From: Sphingobacterium daejeonense | GTDB taxonomy: Bacteria; Bacteroidota; Bacteroidia; Sphingobacteriales; Sphingobacteriaceae | Assembly: GCF_901472535.1 (NCBI RefSeq) | Contig: NZ_LR590470.1 | Span: 1,178,001-1,242,000 of the forward strand | Reading direction: 5' to 3' | DNA: 64,000 nucleotides | Shown: one piece after another, positions 43,979 to 53,984 of the stretch | Layout: each line of letters begins with the position of its first letter | How positions within the stretch are numbered: position 1 is the stretch's first letter | Position numbers and translations under genes: made by a program | The notes under the pieces: model-generated | Database searches by the model: none | Told to the model about the DNA's origin: nothing | Seen by the model: only the letters and a program-made list of their open reading frames with translations

Positions 43979-46248
43979 ATGGCATTTGATATAGACATGA
44001 TCAAGAAAGTTTATTCACAATATGATGAGCGTGTAAAGGCTGCTCGTCAAGTTGTTAATAAGCCTTTGACTTTATCTGAGAAAATTTTATATACTCACCT
44101 TTGGGACGGAAACGCTACAGAGGCCTATGAGCGTGGAAAATCATACGTTGATTTTGCACCAGACCGCGTTGCGATGCAAGATGCTACGGCTCAAATGGCG
44201 TTGTTGCAGTTTATGCAAGCAGGTCGTCCTAAGGTTGCGGTTCCTTCTACTGTACACTGTGATCACTTGATTCAAGCTCGTGATGGTGCTGCAGAGGATT
44301 TAAATCGTGCAAAAAATGAAAGTTCAGAAGTATTTAACTTCTTAAGCTCAGTTTCTAACAAATATGGTATTGGTTTCTGGAAACCAGGAGCTGGTATTAT
44401 TCACCAGGTTGTATTAGAGAATTATGCATTTCCAGGTGGTATGATGATCGGTACCGACTCTCATACTGTAAATGCAGGTGGTTTAGGTATGGTTGCTATC
44501 GGTGTTGGTGGTGCTGATGCGTGTGATGTGATGGCAGGATTACCTTGGGAGCTTAAATTCCCTAAACTTATTGGTGTTAAATTGACTGGTAAATTATCGG
44601 GATGGGCTGCGCCAAAAGATGTGATCTTGAAGGTTGCTGGTATCTTAACTGTAAAAGGTGGTACTGGAGCTATCGTAGAATATTTCGGTGAGGGTGCTGA
44701 GTCATTATCATGTACTGGTAAGGGAACAATCTGTAATATGGGTGCTGAAATTGGTGCTACCACTTCAACATTCGGGTACGATGCGTCAATGGAACGTTAT
44801 TTACGTGCTACTGACCGTGCAGAAGTTGCAGATGCGGCAAACGCAATCAAAGAACACTTGACAGCTGACCCTGAAGTTTATGCTAATCCTGAACAATACT
44901 TCGATCAATTGATTGAAATCAACTTGTCTGAATTGGAACCATCCTTGAATGGTCCATTTACTCCAGACTTGTATACGCCAATTTCTCGCATGCGTGAGGA
45001 AGCCGGTAAAAACGGATGGCCTACAAAAGTAGAGTGGGGATTAATTGGTTCATGTACAAACTCTTCTTACGAAGATTTGTCACGCGCTGCATCAATTGCT
45101 CGTCAGGCTGTTGAAAAAGGTTTAGTTACTAAAGCTGAATTCGGTATTAATCCAGGTTCAGAGCAAGTACGTTTTACTGCTGACCGTGATGGTTTATTAA
45201 AGACTTTTGAAGACCTTAATGCTACGATCTTTACCAATGCATGTGGACCATGTATCGGTATGTGGGGACCGTGCAGGTGCTGAGAAACAAGAGAAGAATA
45301 CAATCGTTCACTCATTCAACCGTAACTTTGCGAAACGTGCTGACGGTAACCCTAATACTTTTTGCATTTGTTACCTCTCCAGAGATGGTTGCAGCAATTG
45401 CGATCTCCGGTGATTTAGGATTTAACCCATTGGTTGATACCTTGACAAACAAAGACGGCGAACAAATCAAGTTAGATCCTCCTACAGGTGATGAATTGCC
45501 AGAAAAAGGATTTGCAGTTGATGATCCAGGATACCAAGCTCCAGCGGAAGATGGATCAAAAGTTGAAGTTGATGTAGATCCTAATTCTGATCGTCTTCAA
45601 TTATTGGAGCCTTTCGCAGCATGGGAAGGTACGGACCTTAAAGGTTTGAAATTATTGATCAAAGCTAAAGGTAAATGTACAACTGACCACATTTCTATGG
45701 CTGGTCCATGGTTGAAATACCGTGGTCACTTGGACAACATTTCCAACAATATGTTGATCGGTGCGGTGAACTACTTCAACGAAAAAACTGATAACGTGAA
45801 GAACCAATTGACTGGCGAGTATGGTCCAGTTCCAGCAACACAACGTGATTACAAAGCTGAGGGAATTGGTTCAATCGTTGTAGGTGACGAAAACTATGGT
45901 GAAGGTTCGTCTCGTGAGCACGCAGCTATGGAGCCTCGTCATTTAGGTGTTCGTGCTGTATTGGTTAAATCATTCGCTCGTATTCACGAAACAAACTTGA
46001 AGAAACAAGGTATGCTTGGTCTTACCTTCGATAATAAAGATGATTACGATAAAATCCAAGAAGACGATACCATCGATATCATCGGATTAACTGAATTCGC
46101 TCCTAACAAACCGCTAACGCTGGTATTGCACCATGCAGACGGTACGTCAGAAGAAATTCTTGCAAACCATACCTACAATGAACAACAGATCGGTTGGTTC
46201 AAAGCAGGTGGTGCATTGAATATTATTCGCGCGAATCAGAGTAAATAG
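43979..46248 (+). pseudogene. Aconitate hydratase of the AcnA/mitochondrial type, two frame breaks
   Basis: The repaired product is about 756 aa. The first part shows [18 protein letters not shown] and [14 protein letters not shown] (first Fe-S Cys), then [10 protein letters not shown] with the C-x-x-C pair. There one extra G (run 45264-45267) shifts the frame; the true continuation [20 protein letters not shown] is read in a second frame. A further extra T (run 45359-45363) shifts it again, after which [20 protein letters not shown] and the C-terminal swivel domain ([17 protein letters not shown]) are in the third frame. All catalytic residues survive. Either these are homopolymer sequencing errors or the gene was inactivated very recently beside an intact acnB. 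Confidence 0.9.
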
Positions 46249-46414
46249 AGTATTTAGTAGTTAGTATTTAGTAGTAAGACTGTATGCTTGCTGATAAAAG
46301 TGCTGTTCCGATGGGGCAGCACTTTTTTTTAGACAGTAGACATAAGTCATAAGACAAAAGACTTAGGCTTGTGTCCAATCCTAAATTGGCAATGTCATTA
46401 AGTTAAGAGAATCT
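46249..46414. other. 3' flank of the aconitase with duplicated short tracts
   Basis: It contains TTAGTAGTTAGTATTTAGTA direct repeats and a hairpin-like GTGCTGTTCCGATGGGGCAGC-type element (46301-46325) followed by eight T, a probable terminator. No gene. Confidence 0.45.
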
Positions 46415-46936
46415 AACAAACATGCCAAGGCTATGGCGTTGTGTTGGACGTGGTTCGCCGTGGTCGGTGAAGACTCCAACCACTATTGTTTCTAAGTCAT
46501 AAAAATAATTTCCTAATCTTGAGATTAGGGATTTCAGGCATGTCGTGGGAAAGGGGTTATAGTGACACCCCTACAGGGTTGGATGGCATCGAATAATCAT
46601 TTCTAGAATAGTTGCACCCCTAGCGGGGTTGTGTGGCGTGAAATGTGATTTTCGAAAAGAGCAAAACCCCATCGGGGTGACACTATTATAGCTGGAGTTT
46701 AACAAACATGCCAAGGCGATGGCGTTGTGTTGGACGTGGTTCACCGTGGTCGGTATCTTCACCGACCATTATTGTTTCTAAATCATAAAAATAGTTTCCT
46801 AATCTTGCGATTAGGGATTTCAGGCATGCCGTGGGAAAGGGGTTATAGTGACACCCCTAGCGGGGTTGTGTGGGGTGAAATGTGATTTTGAAAAGAGCAA
46901 AACTCCATCGGGGTGACACTATTATAGCTGGAGTTA
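46415..46936. repeat. Tandem duplication of a ~286-bp intergenic unit (second copy 236 bp)
   Basis: Both copies begin AACAAACATGCCAAGG (46415 and 46701); a third partial start is at 46937. Each contains the hairpins CACCCCTAGCGGGGTTGTG and CCCCATCGGGGTG, and AATCTTGAGATTAGG dyads. Copy 2 lacks 49 bp lying between two CACCCCTA tracts of copy 1, the mark of a deletion between short direct repeats. No coding capacity. Confidence 0.8.
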
Positions 46937-47207
46937 AACAAACATGCCACACCTACGGCGTTGGTGTTTGATGCGATTTACATTTCTATAGACATTGCAT
47001 GCCGATGGCATTTAAGAAATATTTCATGCCTCCGGCATTTAACCCCGATAGGGTTAGTTCGCCGTGGCAGGTGTCCCCACCTGCCACTGAATACTTTTCT
47101 ATGGCATATTAATCCCAGGGGGTTAATCCTATTTATAGCCTTGTTTTTTTCTAATCTTATTGACATTGCCTAAATAGGGTTGATTTAAATTTTACTGGAT
47201 CTATTTC

Positions 47208-47556
47208 GTGGTTGGTGGGGACACCAACCACGGCATTTCCACCGCCTTGCACTTTCTAATGTCTAAAGTCTATTGTCTATAAAATATTAATTCACTATTC
47301 TAGGTGGTTGGTGAGGACACCAACCACGGCATATTCGTTATTCTAGGTGGTTGGTGGGGAAACCAACCACGGCAAATTTGCCATTCTAGGTGGTTGGTGG
47401 GGACACCAACCACGGCATTTCTGTCGCCTTGCATTGTCTAATGTCTTATGTCTATTGTCTATAAAATATTAATTCACTATTCTAGGTGGTTGGTGGGGAC
47501 ACCAACCACGGCAAATTTGCCATTCTAGGTGGTTGGTAGAGACACACTATCACGGC
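47208..47556. repeat. Array of six GTGGTTGGTG-GGGA-CACCAACCAC hairpin units
   Basis: Units start at 47208, 47304, 47347, 47390, 47486 and 47529 (the last degenerate), each followed by GGCA. Units come in 43-bp pairs (with TTCTAG before each) joined by a second repeat of about 55 bp that includes ACCGCCTTGCA and TGTCTATTGTCTATAAAAT. A solo relative is at 39869. The array looks like a REP-type element, not a CRISPR, because the spacers are themselves repeated. Confidence 0.82.
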
Positions 47557-47710
47557 ATCTCTACCGCCTTGCACTTTCTAATGTCTTATGTCTTATGTCT
47601 ATTGTCTATAAAATAATAATCCTCTATTCGAGGTTGCTATCTCAAATCTCATATCTCACATCTCAAATCTATTCCCTACCTTTAATTTCCCTTTTAATCC
47701 TAAAACGGTA

Positions 47711-49444
47711 ATGAGTAAAAATCTATTGAAAACATTGGCTTTAACGGCTATTTTACTAAGCTCTGGAATTATGGTAAACGCTCAGAAAACTCCTTATGAA
47801 TTGGATCCCAATAAGAATACTACGGTTACTTATGAGGAGATGACGGATTATTATGCTTCGCTACTTGAGGGTAGGAAGGATGTTAAATTAATTGATGTTG
47901 GGTCTACTGATGTTGGGAAACCGTTGCAATTGATTGTTCTTTCGAAGGATGGCGATTTTGATCCGGTTAGTATCAAATCTAAGGGGAAGGCTGTGATGTT
48001 GATCAATAATGGGATTCATCCTGGTGAGCCTGAAGGTATTGATGCTTCGATGATGTTTATCAGAGAATTGCTGAAGGAGAATAAATTGCCAGATAATTTG
48101 GTGCTGTGCGTTATTCCGGTTTACAATATTGCTGGGATGTTGAATCGAGGTGAATCTAGGGTGAATCAGAATGGTCCAAATGAGTATGGTTTTCGAGGAT
48201 CAAGGCAGCATTATGATTTGAATAGAGATTTTATCAAGGGCGACACAAGGAATTCCAGGTTGTTTCAGAAGATCTTTAGCACATGGGATCCCGATGTTTT
48301 CTTTGATACTCATACTAGCAACGGTGCGGATTACCAATATGTAATGACCTTAATTGAAACGCATAAAGATAAGCTTCATCCCGAACTGGCTCCATTTATG
48401 AAATCTAGATTTACAGATGAGTTGTATCATCGGATGGAAAAGGCTGGGTTTCCAATGGTTCCTTATGTGAATCCAAAGGGAGAAACGCCGGAGTCAGGAT
48501 TGGTTTCTTTTTTGGAAAGTCCTAGGTATTCAACAGGATATGCGGCCCTGCATAATACCATTGGATATATGCCTGAAACACATATGTGGAAGCCATACAA
48601 ACATAGAGTAGAATCTACTTACACGCTCATGAAAAGTTTGTATGAGGTAGCTGTTCAGGAATCAAAAGAATTGGTGGCATTGCGTCAAAAAATAAAAGAA
48701 TCTGTTTCCAAACAGATGGAATTTCCTGTTAGTTGGAAATTGGATACGGAGCATGTCGATACGATAGATTTTATGGGTTTTGAATCTGGTAAGAAGAAAA
48801 GTGATGTTTCTGGTCAGCAGAGGCTTTATTATGATAGGAGTAAACCATTCAAAAAACAGGTTCCCTATTATAGTCATTATAAACCATCAGTGATCATTAC
48901 AAAACCTAAGGCATACATTATTCCTCAGGCTTATGATAAATTGGTAGAATTAATGAAGATCAATGGAGTTCAGATGAAGCAACTTGAGAAGGATGAGTTA
49001 ATGGAGGTTGAGATGTATTACATTTCATCATATAAAACCCAGAGTCATCCTTATGAGGGACATTATCCACATCATTCTGTTGAAGTTAGTCCTAAGATGA
49101 TGAAGGTTCAGTTTTATGCTGGAGATTGGGTAGTTGAGACTGATCAGCCTATGAACAGATATATTGTTGAAACATTGGAGCCACAAGGGATGGATTCGTT
49201 TTTTTCTTGGAATTTCTTTGATGCAATATTATCCCAAAAGGAATATTTTTCAGCCTATATTTTTGAAGATACTGCCGCTGATTTATTGAGGAAAGACCCA
49301 AAGCTGAAGCAAGAATTTGAAGATGCGAAAAAGAACGATCCAATCTTTGCTGCCGATGGTAGGGCTCAGTTAGAGTGGATTTATAAAAGAACGCATCATT
49401 ATGAGTATGATTATGGACTTTATCCGATTGCTCGAGCTAGGTAA
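47711..49444 (+). CDS. Secreted M14-family zinc carboxypeptidase
   Basis: The 577-aa product has a signal peptide (LALTAILLSSGIMVNAQ) and an M14 peptidase domain of about 300 residues. The zinc ligands are readable: NNGIHPGEPEGIDAS gives H-x-x-E, and FFDTHTSNGADYQY gives the third His. The substrate Arg and Asn segment is FRGSRQHYDLNRDFIKGD, and the catalytic Glu is likely in GYMPETHMWKPYKHR. The C-terminal 270 residues are of unknown fold. It presumably trims peptides in the periplasm or outside the cell. It lies directly after the repeat arrays and is followed by the DinB gene on the same strand. Confidence 0.88.
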   Translation: MSKNLLKTLALTAILLSSGIMVNAQKTPYELDPNKNTTVTYEEMTDYYASLLEGRKDVKLIDVGSTDVGKPLQLIVLSKDGDFDPVSIKSKGKAVMLINNGIHPGEPEGIDASMMFIRELLKENKLPDNLVLCVIPVYNIAGMLNRGESRVNQNGPNEYGFRGSRQHYDLNRDFIKGDTRNSRLFQKIFSTWDPDVFFDTHTSNGADYQYVMTLIETHKDKLHPELAPFMKSRFTDELYHRMEKAGFPMVPYVNPKGETPESGLVSFLESPRYSTGYAALHNTIGYMPETHMWKPYKHRVESTYTLMKSLYEVAVQESKELVALRQKIKESVSKQMEFPVSWKLDTEHVDTIDFMGFESGKKKSDVSGQQRLYYDRSKPFKKQVPYYSHYKPSVIITKPKAYIIPQAYDKLVELMKINGVQMKQLEKDELMEVEMYYISSYKTQSHPYEGHYPHHSVEVSPKMMKVQFYAGDWVVETDQPMNRYIVETLEPQGMDSFFSWNFFDAILSQKEYFSAYIFEDTAADLLRKDPKLKQEFEDAKKNDPIFAADGRAQLEWIYKRTHHYEYDYGLYPIARAR

Positions 49445-49526
49445 TTTTTAAGTTGAAAGCTGTTGACAAAAGGCTGTCATAATCTGCTTGTAAATTTGAG
49501 TATTCAATAACAAAAAAGAAAACATT

Positions 49527-50000
49527 ATGAGCACAGCAGCATTTTTGACAAAGGAGCAGTTTTTAAATAATTGGCAAGGCCATAGAACTTTAACAAGAAA
49601 AACAATTGAGAAATTTCCTGAGAAGGAACTATTTGAATTCAGCATTGGTGGAATGCGGACATTTAGTGATTTGATCAAGGAATTGTTGAGTATAGGACTT
49701 CCAGGATTAGAGGATATTGTGAACAATAATATCAGTAAATACAATCATGATTTACCTTTTAATACGAAAGAGGCATTGTTGGCGGAGTGGGATAGACAAA
49801 CCCCTTTGATTTCAGAATATTTTAATAAAATATCTGAGGATCGTATGAAAGAAGATTTCAATCTTTTTGGGGAGTTCAACTTTCCGATTAATCAAAATAT
49901 GGTTTATTTTTTGGACAATGAGATTCATCACCGCGCACAGGGGTATGTTTATTTGAGGTCATTGGGAATTGAACCTCCAATGTTCTGGGATCGATACTAA
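49527..50000 (+). CDS. DinB family protein
   Basis: The 157-aa cytoplasmic protein fits the DinB-like four-helix bundle: an N-terminal helix WQGHRTLTRKTIEKFPEKEL, FSIGGMRTFSDLIKELL, and the C-terminal FLDNEIHHRAQGYVYLRSLG. The His triad typical of the metal site (here His in GHR and the EIHHRAQ pair) can be seen. Members act in thiol metabolism or remain unassigned; despite the name they are unrelated to the DinB DNA polymerase. The second IS copy begins 20 bp after its stop. Confidence 0.87.
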   Translation: MSTAAFLTKEQFLNNWQGHRTLTRKTIEKFPEKELFEFSIGGMRTFSDLIKELLSIGLPGLEDIVNNNISKYNHDLPFNTKEALLAEWDRQTPLISEYFNKISEDRMKEDFNLFGEFNFPINQNMVYFLDNEIHHRAQGYVYLRSLGIEPPMFWDRY

Positions 50001-50019
50001 ATCATTTTTAAAATAGAAA

Positions 50020-51834
50020 AGAAGGTGTCTAAAAAGGCACCTTCTTCTGCTTTATAGCTTTCTGGAGCTCCATTATAATTTCATGAGCAATATTAGGCTG
50101 CAAGTCGATGTTTTGTGCTTTTCAGCATGTTGATGGCTTGATTTATCGCAAATAGGGAGTTTTTGCCAACTGGTTTACCGATAAAAGCTTTGTCTTTCCA
50201 CTTTTTTGCCCATTTTCTGAGGTTATGGGCAATGGCCATCAAACCGAATTCCACAGCGACCTTCTCCAGACCTTTCATTGTGAACCGGGTAAACCTGTTG
50301 TTGCTTTTCATCTGACCGAAAACGGCTTCCACTTCTATGGGTCGCTTGCTCCGATGGTACATTCCCTCTTCCGACAGCAGTCTTTCCCGGGCTTTAGCCT
50401 TGAGCTTATTGAGCCTGTGGTTCACTTCAATGAGCCGATCGCCTGTAGCTTTATGGCACCCACTCCGCATCGGGCAGCCTTCGCATCGCCGAGCCTGGTA
50501 ACAGCTGACCCGGGCAGTGTATCCGTTGGCACTGACTCTGGTTGCATGACCGATAAAGCTGAGCTTCTGTCCGGCCGGACATACATAATAGTCATCCTGC
50601 TGGTTGTAATATAGGTTCTGTACCGAGAAAGGATCCTGTTTATGCTTGCGCTTCTGTTCCATATGGAAGTAATTGTACTTCACAAAAGCGGTTATACCCT
50701 GTCCTTCCATCAGCTCGTAGTTCTGCTCGCTACCATATCCGGCATCTGCGACGATGGATTCACTCTGTTTTCCGTAATGGGACTCAAAGCCTTCCAGGTG
50801 TTCGGGCAGGGTTGTGGTATCTGCGGCCGTTTGATGGATGCTATAATGGGTGATGAACTGGTCTTCGGTGCTGATCTGGGTATTGTAGGCCGGTTTAAGC
50901 TGGCCATTTTTCATGTGGTCCTCTTTCATCCGCATAAACACGGCATCGGTATCGGTCTTGCTATAACTGTTGCGATCTCCCAGTACTTCCAGTTGCTCCT
51001 CATATTTCTGCAATCGGGGCAGATAGTCGTCTTCAAGCTTCCTCAGCTGCCTATCGGTGGATCTATCCACTCCTTTGAGCTTGGCATTGATCGCTCTGAT
51101 CTTTTCCTTCAGCTGGGCACTATCGATGGCCTTGCTGACTTGCTGATCCCCTAATGAAGATTGGTCCTGGCTGATCTGTGCATCGATATCCGAAAGGACC
51201 GAAGCGATGTTCGCCTCCAGCTTTACCTTGTTCTTCTCGATCGATCTCTTCCAAACGAAGGTATAGCGACCGGCGGCCGATTCGATCTTGGTACCATCTA
51301 CATACTGGACTTTCAGGCTGACATACTCCATTTCATGCAGCATCCGAACGATACTGGCAAACAGCTCCTGTATCTGTCCCTTAAGACGCTTTCCCCTGAA
51401 ATAATTGATCGTACGGTAATCCGGCGTACTGTTGCCCGAAAGCCACATGAAATGGATGTTCTCGTGCAGGGCGCGCTCGATCTTGCGGCAAGAATAGATA
51501 TTGCTCAGATACGCGTAGAACAGTACCTTGATGAGCATCCTGGGATGGAAACTGGTCGTGCCTCCGCCTTTATACTGACGGATGATATGTTCCAGATCCA
51601 ACTGGTCAACAACCTGACTCACCAAACGAACCGGATGGTTCAAGGGGATACGGTCTAAAATATTCTCAGGAAAAAGACTCGGACTATTGGATGGAAGAGC
51701 TTTGAATTGTATGTTTGCCATATTGTTTTTTGGGTGCACCTTAAGATACAAAATCTTGAGGACAAAAAACAGAAAAACCCCGCCATTTTTTAATGACGGG
51801 GTTATTTTTTTAAGAGACCTTTTTAGACAGCCCC
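50020..51834 (-). mobile_element. IS1182-type insertion sequence, copy 2 (1815 bp), inverted
   Basis: It is equal in length to copy 1 and nearly identical, in the opposite orientation, with the TIR core TGTCTAAAAAGG at 50026-50037 (right end of the element) and its complement at the other end (TTTTTAGACAGCCCC to 51834). The flanks differ entirely from those of copy 1, so this is an independent insertion. No target duplication can be read. It inserted between convergent genes, 24 bp from the NTF2-like stop. Confidence 0.9.
50093..51721 (-). CDS. IS1182 family transposase (copy 2)
   Basis: The start is set at ATG 51721, the same MANIQFK start as in copy 1; the longer in-frame extension reaches out of the element into the NTF2-like gene. 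The product is 542 aa and intact, differing from copy 1 at only two visible residues (Glu for Asp in RMLHEMEY and Val for Gly in GKPVGKNS). With both copies intact, transposition and homologous inversion of the 23-kb segment between them are possible. Confidence 0.95.
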   Translation of the reverse strand: MANIQFKALPSNSPSLFPENILDRIPLNHPVRLVSQVVDQLDLEHIIRQYKGGGTTSFHPRMLIKVLFYAYLSNIYSCRKIERALHENIHFMWLSGNSTPDYRTINYFRGKRLKGQIQELFASIVRMLHEMEYVSLKVQYVDGTKIESAAGRYTFVWKRSIEKNKVKLEANIASVLSDIDAQISQDQSSLGDQQVSKAIDSAQLKEKIRAINAKLKGVDRSTDRQLRKLEDDYLPRLQKYEEQLEVLGDRNSYSKTDTDAVFMRMKEDHMKNGQLKPAYNTQISTEDQFITHYSIHQTAADTTTLPEHLEGFESHYGKQSESIVADAGYGSEQNYELMEGQGITAFVKYNYFHMEQKRKHKQDPFSVQNLYYNQQDDYYVCPAGQKLSFIGHATRVSANGYTARVSCYQARRCEGCPMRSGCHKATGDRLIEVNHRLNKLKAKARERLLSEEGMYHRSKRPIEVEAVFGQMKSNNRFTRFTMKGLEKVAVEFGLMAIAHNLRKWAKKWKDKAFIGKPVGKNSLFAINQAINMLKSTKHRLAA

Positions 51835-51858
51835 TTAATTTATATATGTAGTATCCAA

Positions 51859-52302
51859 TTATTTTTCGCTGTATACCGAGTTTACTTCTGTGATTTTCCA
51901 ACCATTGTTGTCTTGGATCATGGTTAAGTAATCTGTGCGTTTGAAGTTAGCAAAGTTTAAAGTTACTTTTGCTAAACTGTATTTTCCTTCTTTTTCTACC
52001 AATTGATAGTCTGTATCACAGTTGAATGTAATTCCCTCTTGATCTTTGATCTGTTTGATGAATGATTCTCTAGAAAGAGGAGCTTGATTGTATTCTGTGT
52101 TGAATTTTTGAGTGAAATTTTTTCCAAAAAGATCATCTACATGTTCGACATCACCTTTTACGGTGCTGTTGATATAAGCATCAACTACATTTTCAACTAC
52201 TGCTTTGTTTAATTTGTCTTTGTCATTATCTACTGCGAAAGCTGTAACTGTTGAAGCGAATAATAGACCTGCGATTGCGAATGTTTTTACTAGATTTTTC
52301 AT
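51859..52302 (-). CDS. Secreted NTF2-like (lumazine-binding type) protein
   Basis: The 147-aa product has a signal peptide (MKNLVKTFAIAGLLFASTVT, cut near AFAVDN). It then has an NTF2-like cone: VVDAYINSTVKGDVEHVDDL as the first helix and AKVTLNFANFKRTDYLTMIQ plus NNGWKITEVNSVYS as the closing strands. Bacteroidota encode many such nuclear transport factor 2 family proteins with no fixed function. It stands alone. The 3' end is 24 bp from the second IS copy. Confidence 0.78.
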   Translation of the reverse strand: MKNLVKTFAIAGLLFASTVTAFAVDNDKDKLNKAVVENVVDAYINSTVKGDVEHVDDLFGKNFTQKFNTEYNQAPLSRESFIKQIKDQEGITFNCDTDYQLVEKEGKYSLAKVTLNFANFKRTDYLTMIQDNNGWKITEVNSVYSEK

Positions 52303-52515
52303 GTCTTTATTTTTTAATGATTAATACCTGTTTAATTTTTTCTGTGTGTTATTTGTTATTTGATACTCCAAAGGTATGGTCAAAAAACACGCTGTAACAG
52401 GCGAAATAGGTCAATTCGAAATCTTTCTCGGTAAAAGAAGGGGATAATTCGGTGAAAATTCTTGCTGTTGGATGAGGAATTTTCACCGATGTATTCGCAG
52501 GGTCAATTCTTGTTT

Positions 52516-52875
52516 TTAAGATTGCAGCATTTTATATCTATGGTTTTTTCCCCAATACACTAATTGTTGAATAAGCTGTTTTGAAGATTTCCCATAATCA
52601 GTGATTCTGTATTCTACCATTTTTGGTTTGGTATCCAGCTCTTCTCTTTCTACCAATTTATTTTCTTCCAGGTCTTTGAGTTCTTTGGTGAGGACTTTGG
52701 CAGAGATCCCTAAAACTTCACGTTGGATTTTCTTAAATGTATTGGTTTGACTTTCACGGGTAATTAAGTAATGAAGGATCAATAGTTTCCATTTGCCACC
52801 TAGTATATCTAATGTATCGCGCATTGCAAGGAGGTTTTCTGTACAAGTAGGTGGATCGTTCTTAAGTGCTTTCAT
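52516..52875 (-). CDS. HxlR-family transcriptional regulator
   Basis: The 119-aa winged-helix protein shows the HxlR hallmarks: an early Cys in PTCTENLLAMRDTLDILGGK (HxlR members often sense redox or aldehyde through this Cys), then WKLLILHYLI, ISAKVLTKELKDLEENKLV and VEYRITDYGKS. Its target is not clear. It lies 213 bp from the NTF2-like gene on the same strand, with a separate promoter region upstream toward 52980. Confidence 0.9.
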   Translation of the reverse strand: MKALKNDPPTCTENLLAMRDTLDILGGKWKLLILHYLITRESQTNTFKKIQREVLGISAKVLTKELKDLEENKLVEREELDTKPKMVEYRITDYGKSSKQLIQQLVYWGKNHRYKMLQS

Positions 52876-53082
52876 GTGAAATATTTTTTCGAAATTATTA
52901 ATCGGTTTTCATGTATACAATTTATTTAAAACTTGTTAGGTTTCCAAACGTAAGTTCATTTCATTCCGAAAGATTAACATCGAAATTTAGGAAGGAATTT
53001 TTAATAATTTTCAGTGGTTAATAAAACCTTCTCCGCTGCTAATGTGATCACACGGCCACTCAAAAATACTATTTTTAAGTCG

Positions 53083-53424
53083 TCAGTTGGTTTTTGGGTC
53101 TTCTTGATCAATAAGGCTGAATAGATTATCACGATCATCTGAAGGAAAGAATGTAATTTCTGAGATTCCTTCATACTCATCCAATTCCTCTAATTCGTTA
53201 ACATTGTTCTCAAAGAAACTATAATTGAATGCTTTAAATATCAATTTATCATAAGGTGAGTTTGGGGTGACATGAATATCTTTATACCTAAAAATTGGAA
53301 TAACAATATTCTTTTCATCAATTTTAAACTCATTATTAGAAAAGTAATAACAGTTGTGGAGGTCAATTTCATTCCCGTTATAGATTACTTTTATTAAATT
53401 TTTAATCTTAAAATTTACTTCCAT
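53083..53424 (-). CDS. Hypothetical acidic protein, 113 aa
   Basis: No signal, no membrane segment; the protein is rich in Asp, Glu, Asn and Phe. I do not recognise a family. The frame is well formed, with a start in ATG 53424 (MEVNFKIKNLIKVIYNGNEI), and coding usage looks like the surroundings. It follows the next small gene on the same strand, but a strong terminator (53448-53482) separates them, so it has its own promoter within the short gap or depends on readthrough. Confidence 0.55.
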   Translation of the reverse strand: MEVNFKIKNLIKVIYNGNEIDLHNCYYFSNNEFKIDEKNIVIPIFRYKDIHVTPNSPYDKLIFKAFNYSFFENNVNELEELDEYEGISEITFFPSDDRDNLFSLIDQEDPKTN

Positions 53425-53447
53425 AATTAAATTTAGGTTTTAAGTTC

Positions 53448-53482
53448 AAAAAAAAGCAGTCTAAGAATATTCTTAGACTGCT
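53448..53482 (-). terminator. Perfect 14-bp hairpin terminator
   Basis: AGCAGTCTAAGAAT / ATTCTTAGACTGCT is a perfect palindrome with no loop bases spare, followed on the minus strand by eight T. It ends the transcript of the gene at 53503-53868. Confidence 0.9.
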
Positions 53483-53502
53483 GGACTAATATTTAATTGA
53501 GA

Positions 53503-53868
53503 TTAGAAGCTAATTAAATAGCTTGCATAAGTGTTTTCTGAGTTTTGATGAATATGTTTTAATTCTACTAAAATAGAATTTTCGTCGCCAGTTCTTACAG
53601 GTCTTTTAACATTAAATTCTTGGCCAACATTGGTAGATCCTTGTAATTGGCCATTTACGTAAATATTCAAATGATCCTTAATTGGATCTCCAGTAACTTT
53701 AAAAGTATAAGTCATCCCGTTATTTGACACTAAGGAAATTTTGCCAATGGGATTTTCTTGTGATAATTCTGTTTGAGTTATATTGAATTCTGAAGGAATT
53801 TCTTTGGTTTCAGGGTTTCCAAAAAGTAAACTTCCAATAAACATTGCTGAAAAAAATAGTTCATTCAT
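53503..53868 (-). CDS. Small secreted beta-sandwich protein, hypothetical
   Basis: The 121-aa product starts with a short hydrophobic stretch (LFFSAMFIGSLLFG) that may be a signal, then ISLVSNNGMTYTFKVTGD, LNIYVNGQLQGSTNVGQE and NSILVELKHIHQNSENTY, a set of alternating strands like a small Ig- or DUF3244-type domain. I do not assign a function. It is closed by the strong terminator at 53448. Confidence 0.6.
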   Translation of the reverse strand: MNELFFSAMFIGSLLFGNPETKEIPSEFNITQTELSQENPIGKISLVSNNGMTYTFKVTGDPIKDHLNIYVNGQLQGSTNVGQEFNVKRPVRTGDENSILVELKHIHQNSENTYASYLISF

Positions 53869-53984
53869 ATTAATAGTGTTTTTATTTTATGTTTAAATCT
53901 ATTTGATATTACTATTGTAATAACGATGTTACAATTGTTTTATTGCATTTACTGTGCCAAAGAAGGTTTTGTGTGTGATTAAAA

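Noticed and set aside
47208..47556. CRISPR array
   Set aside because: The units are palindromic hairpins, the spacers are themselves repeated, the count is low and no cas gene is near.
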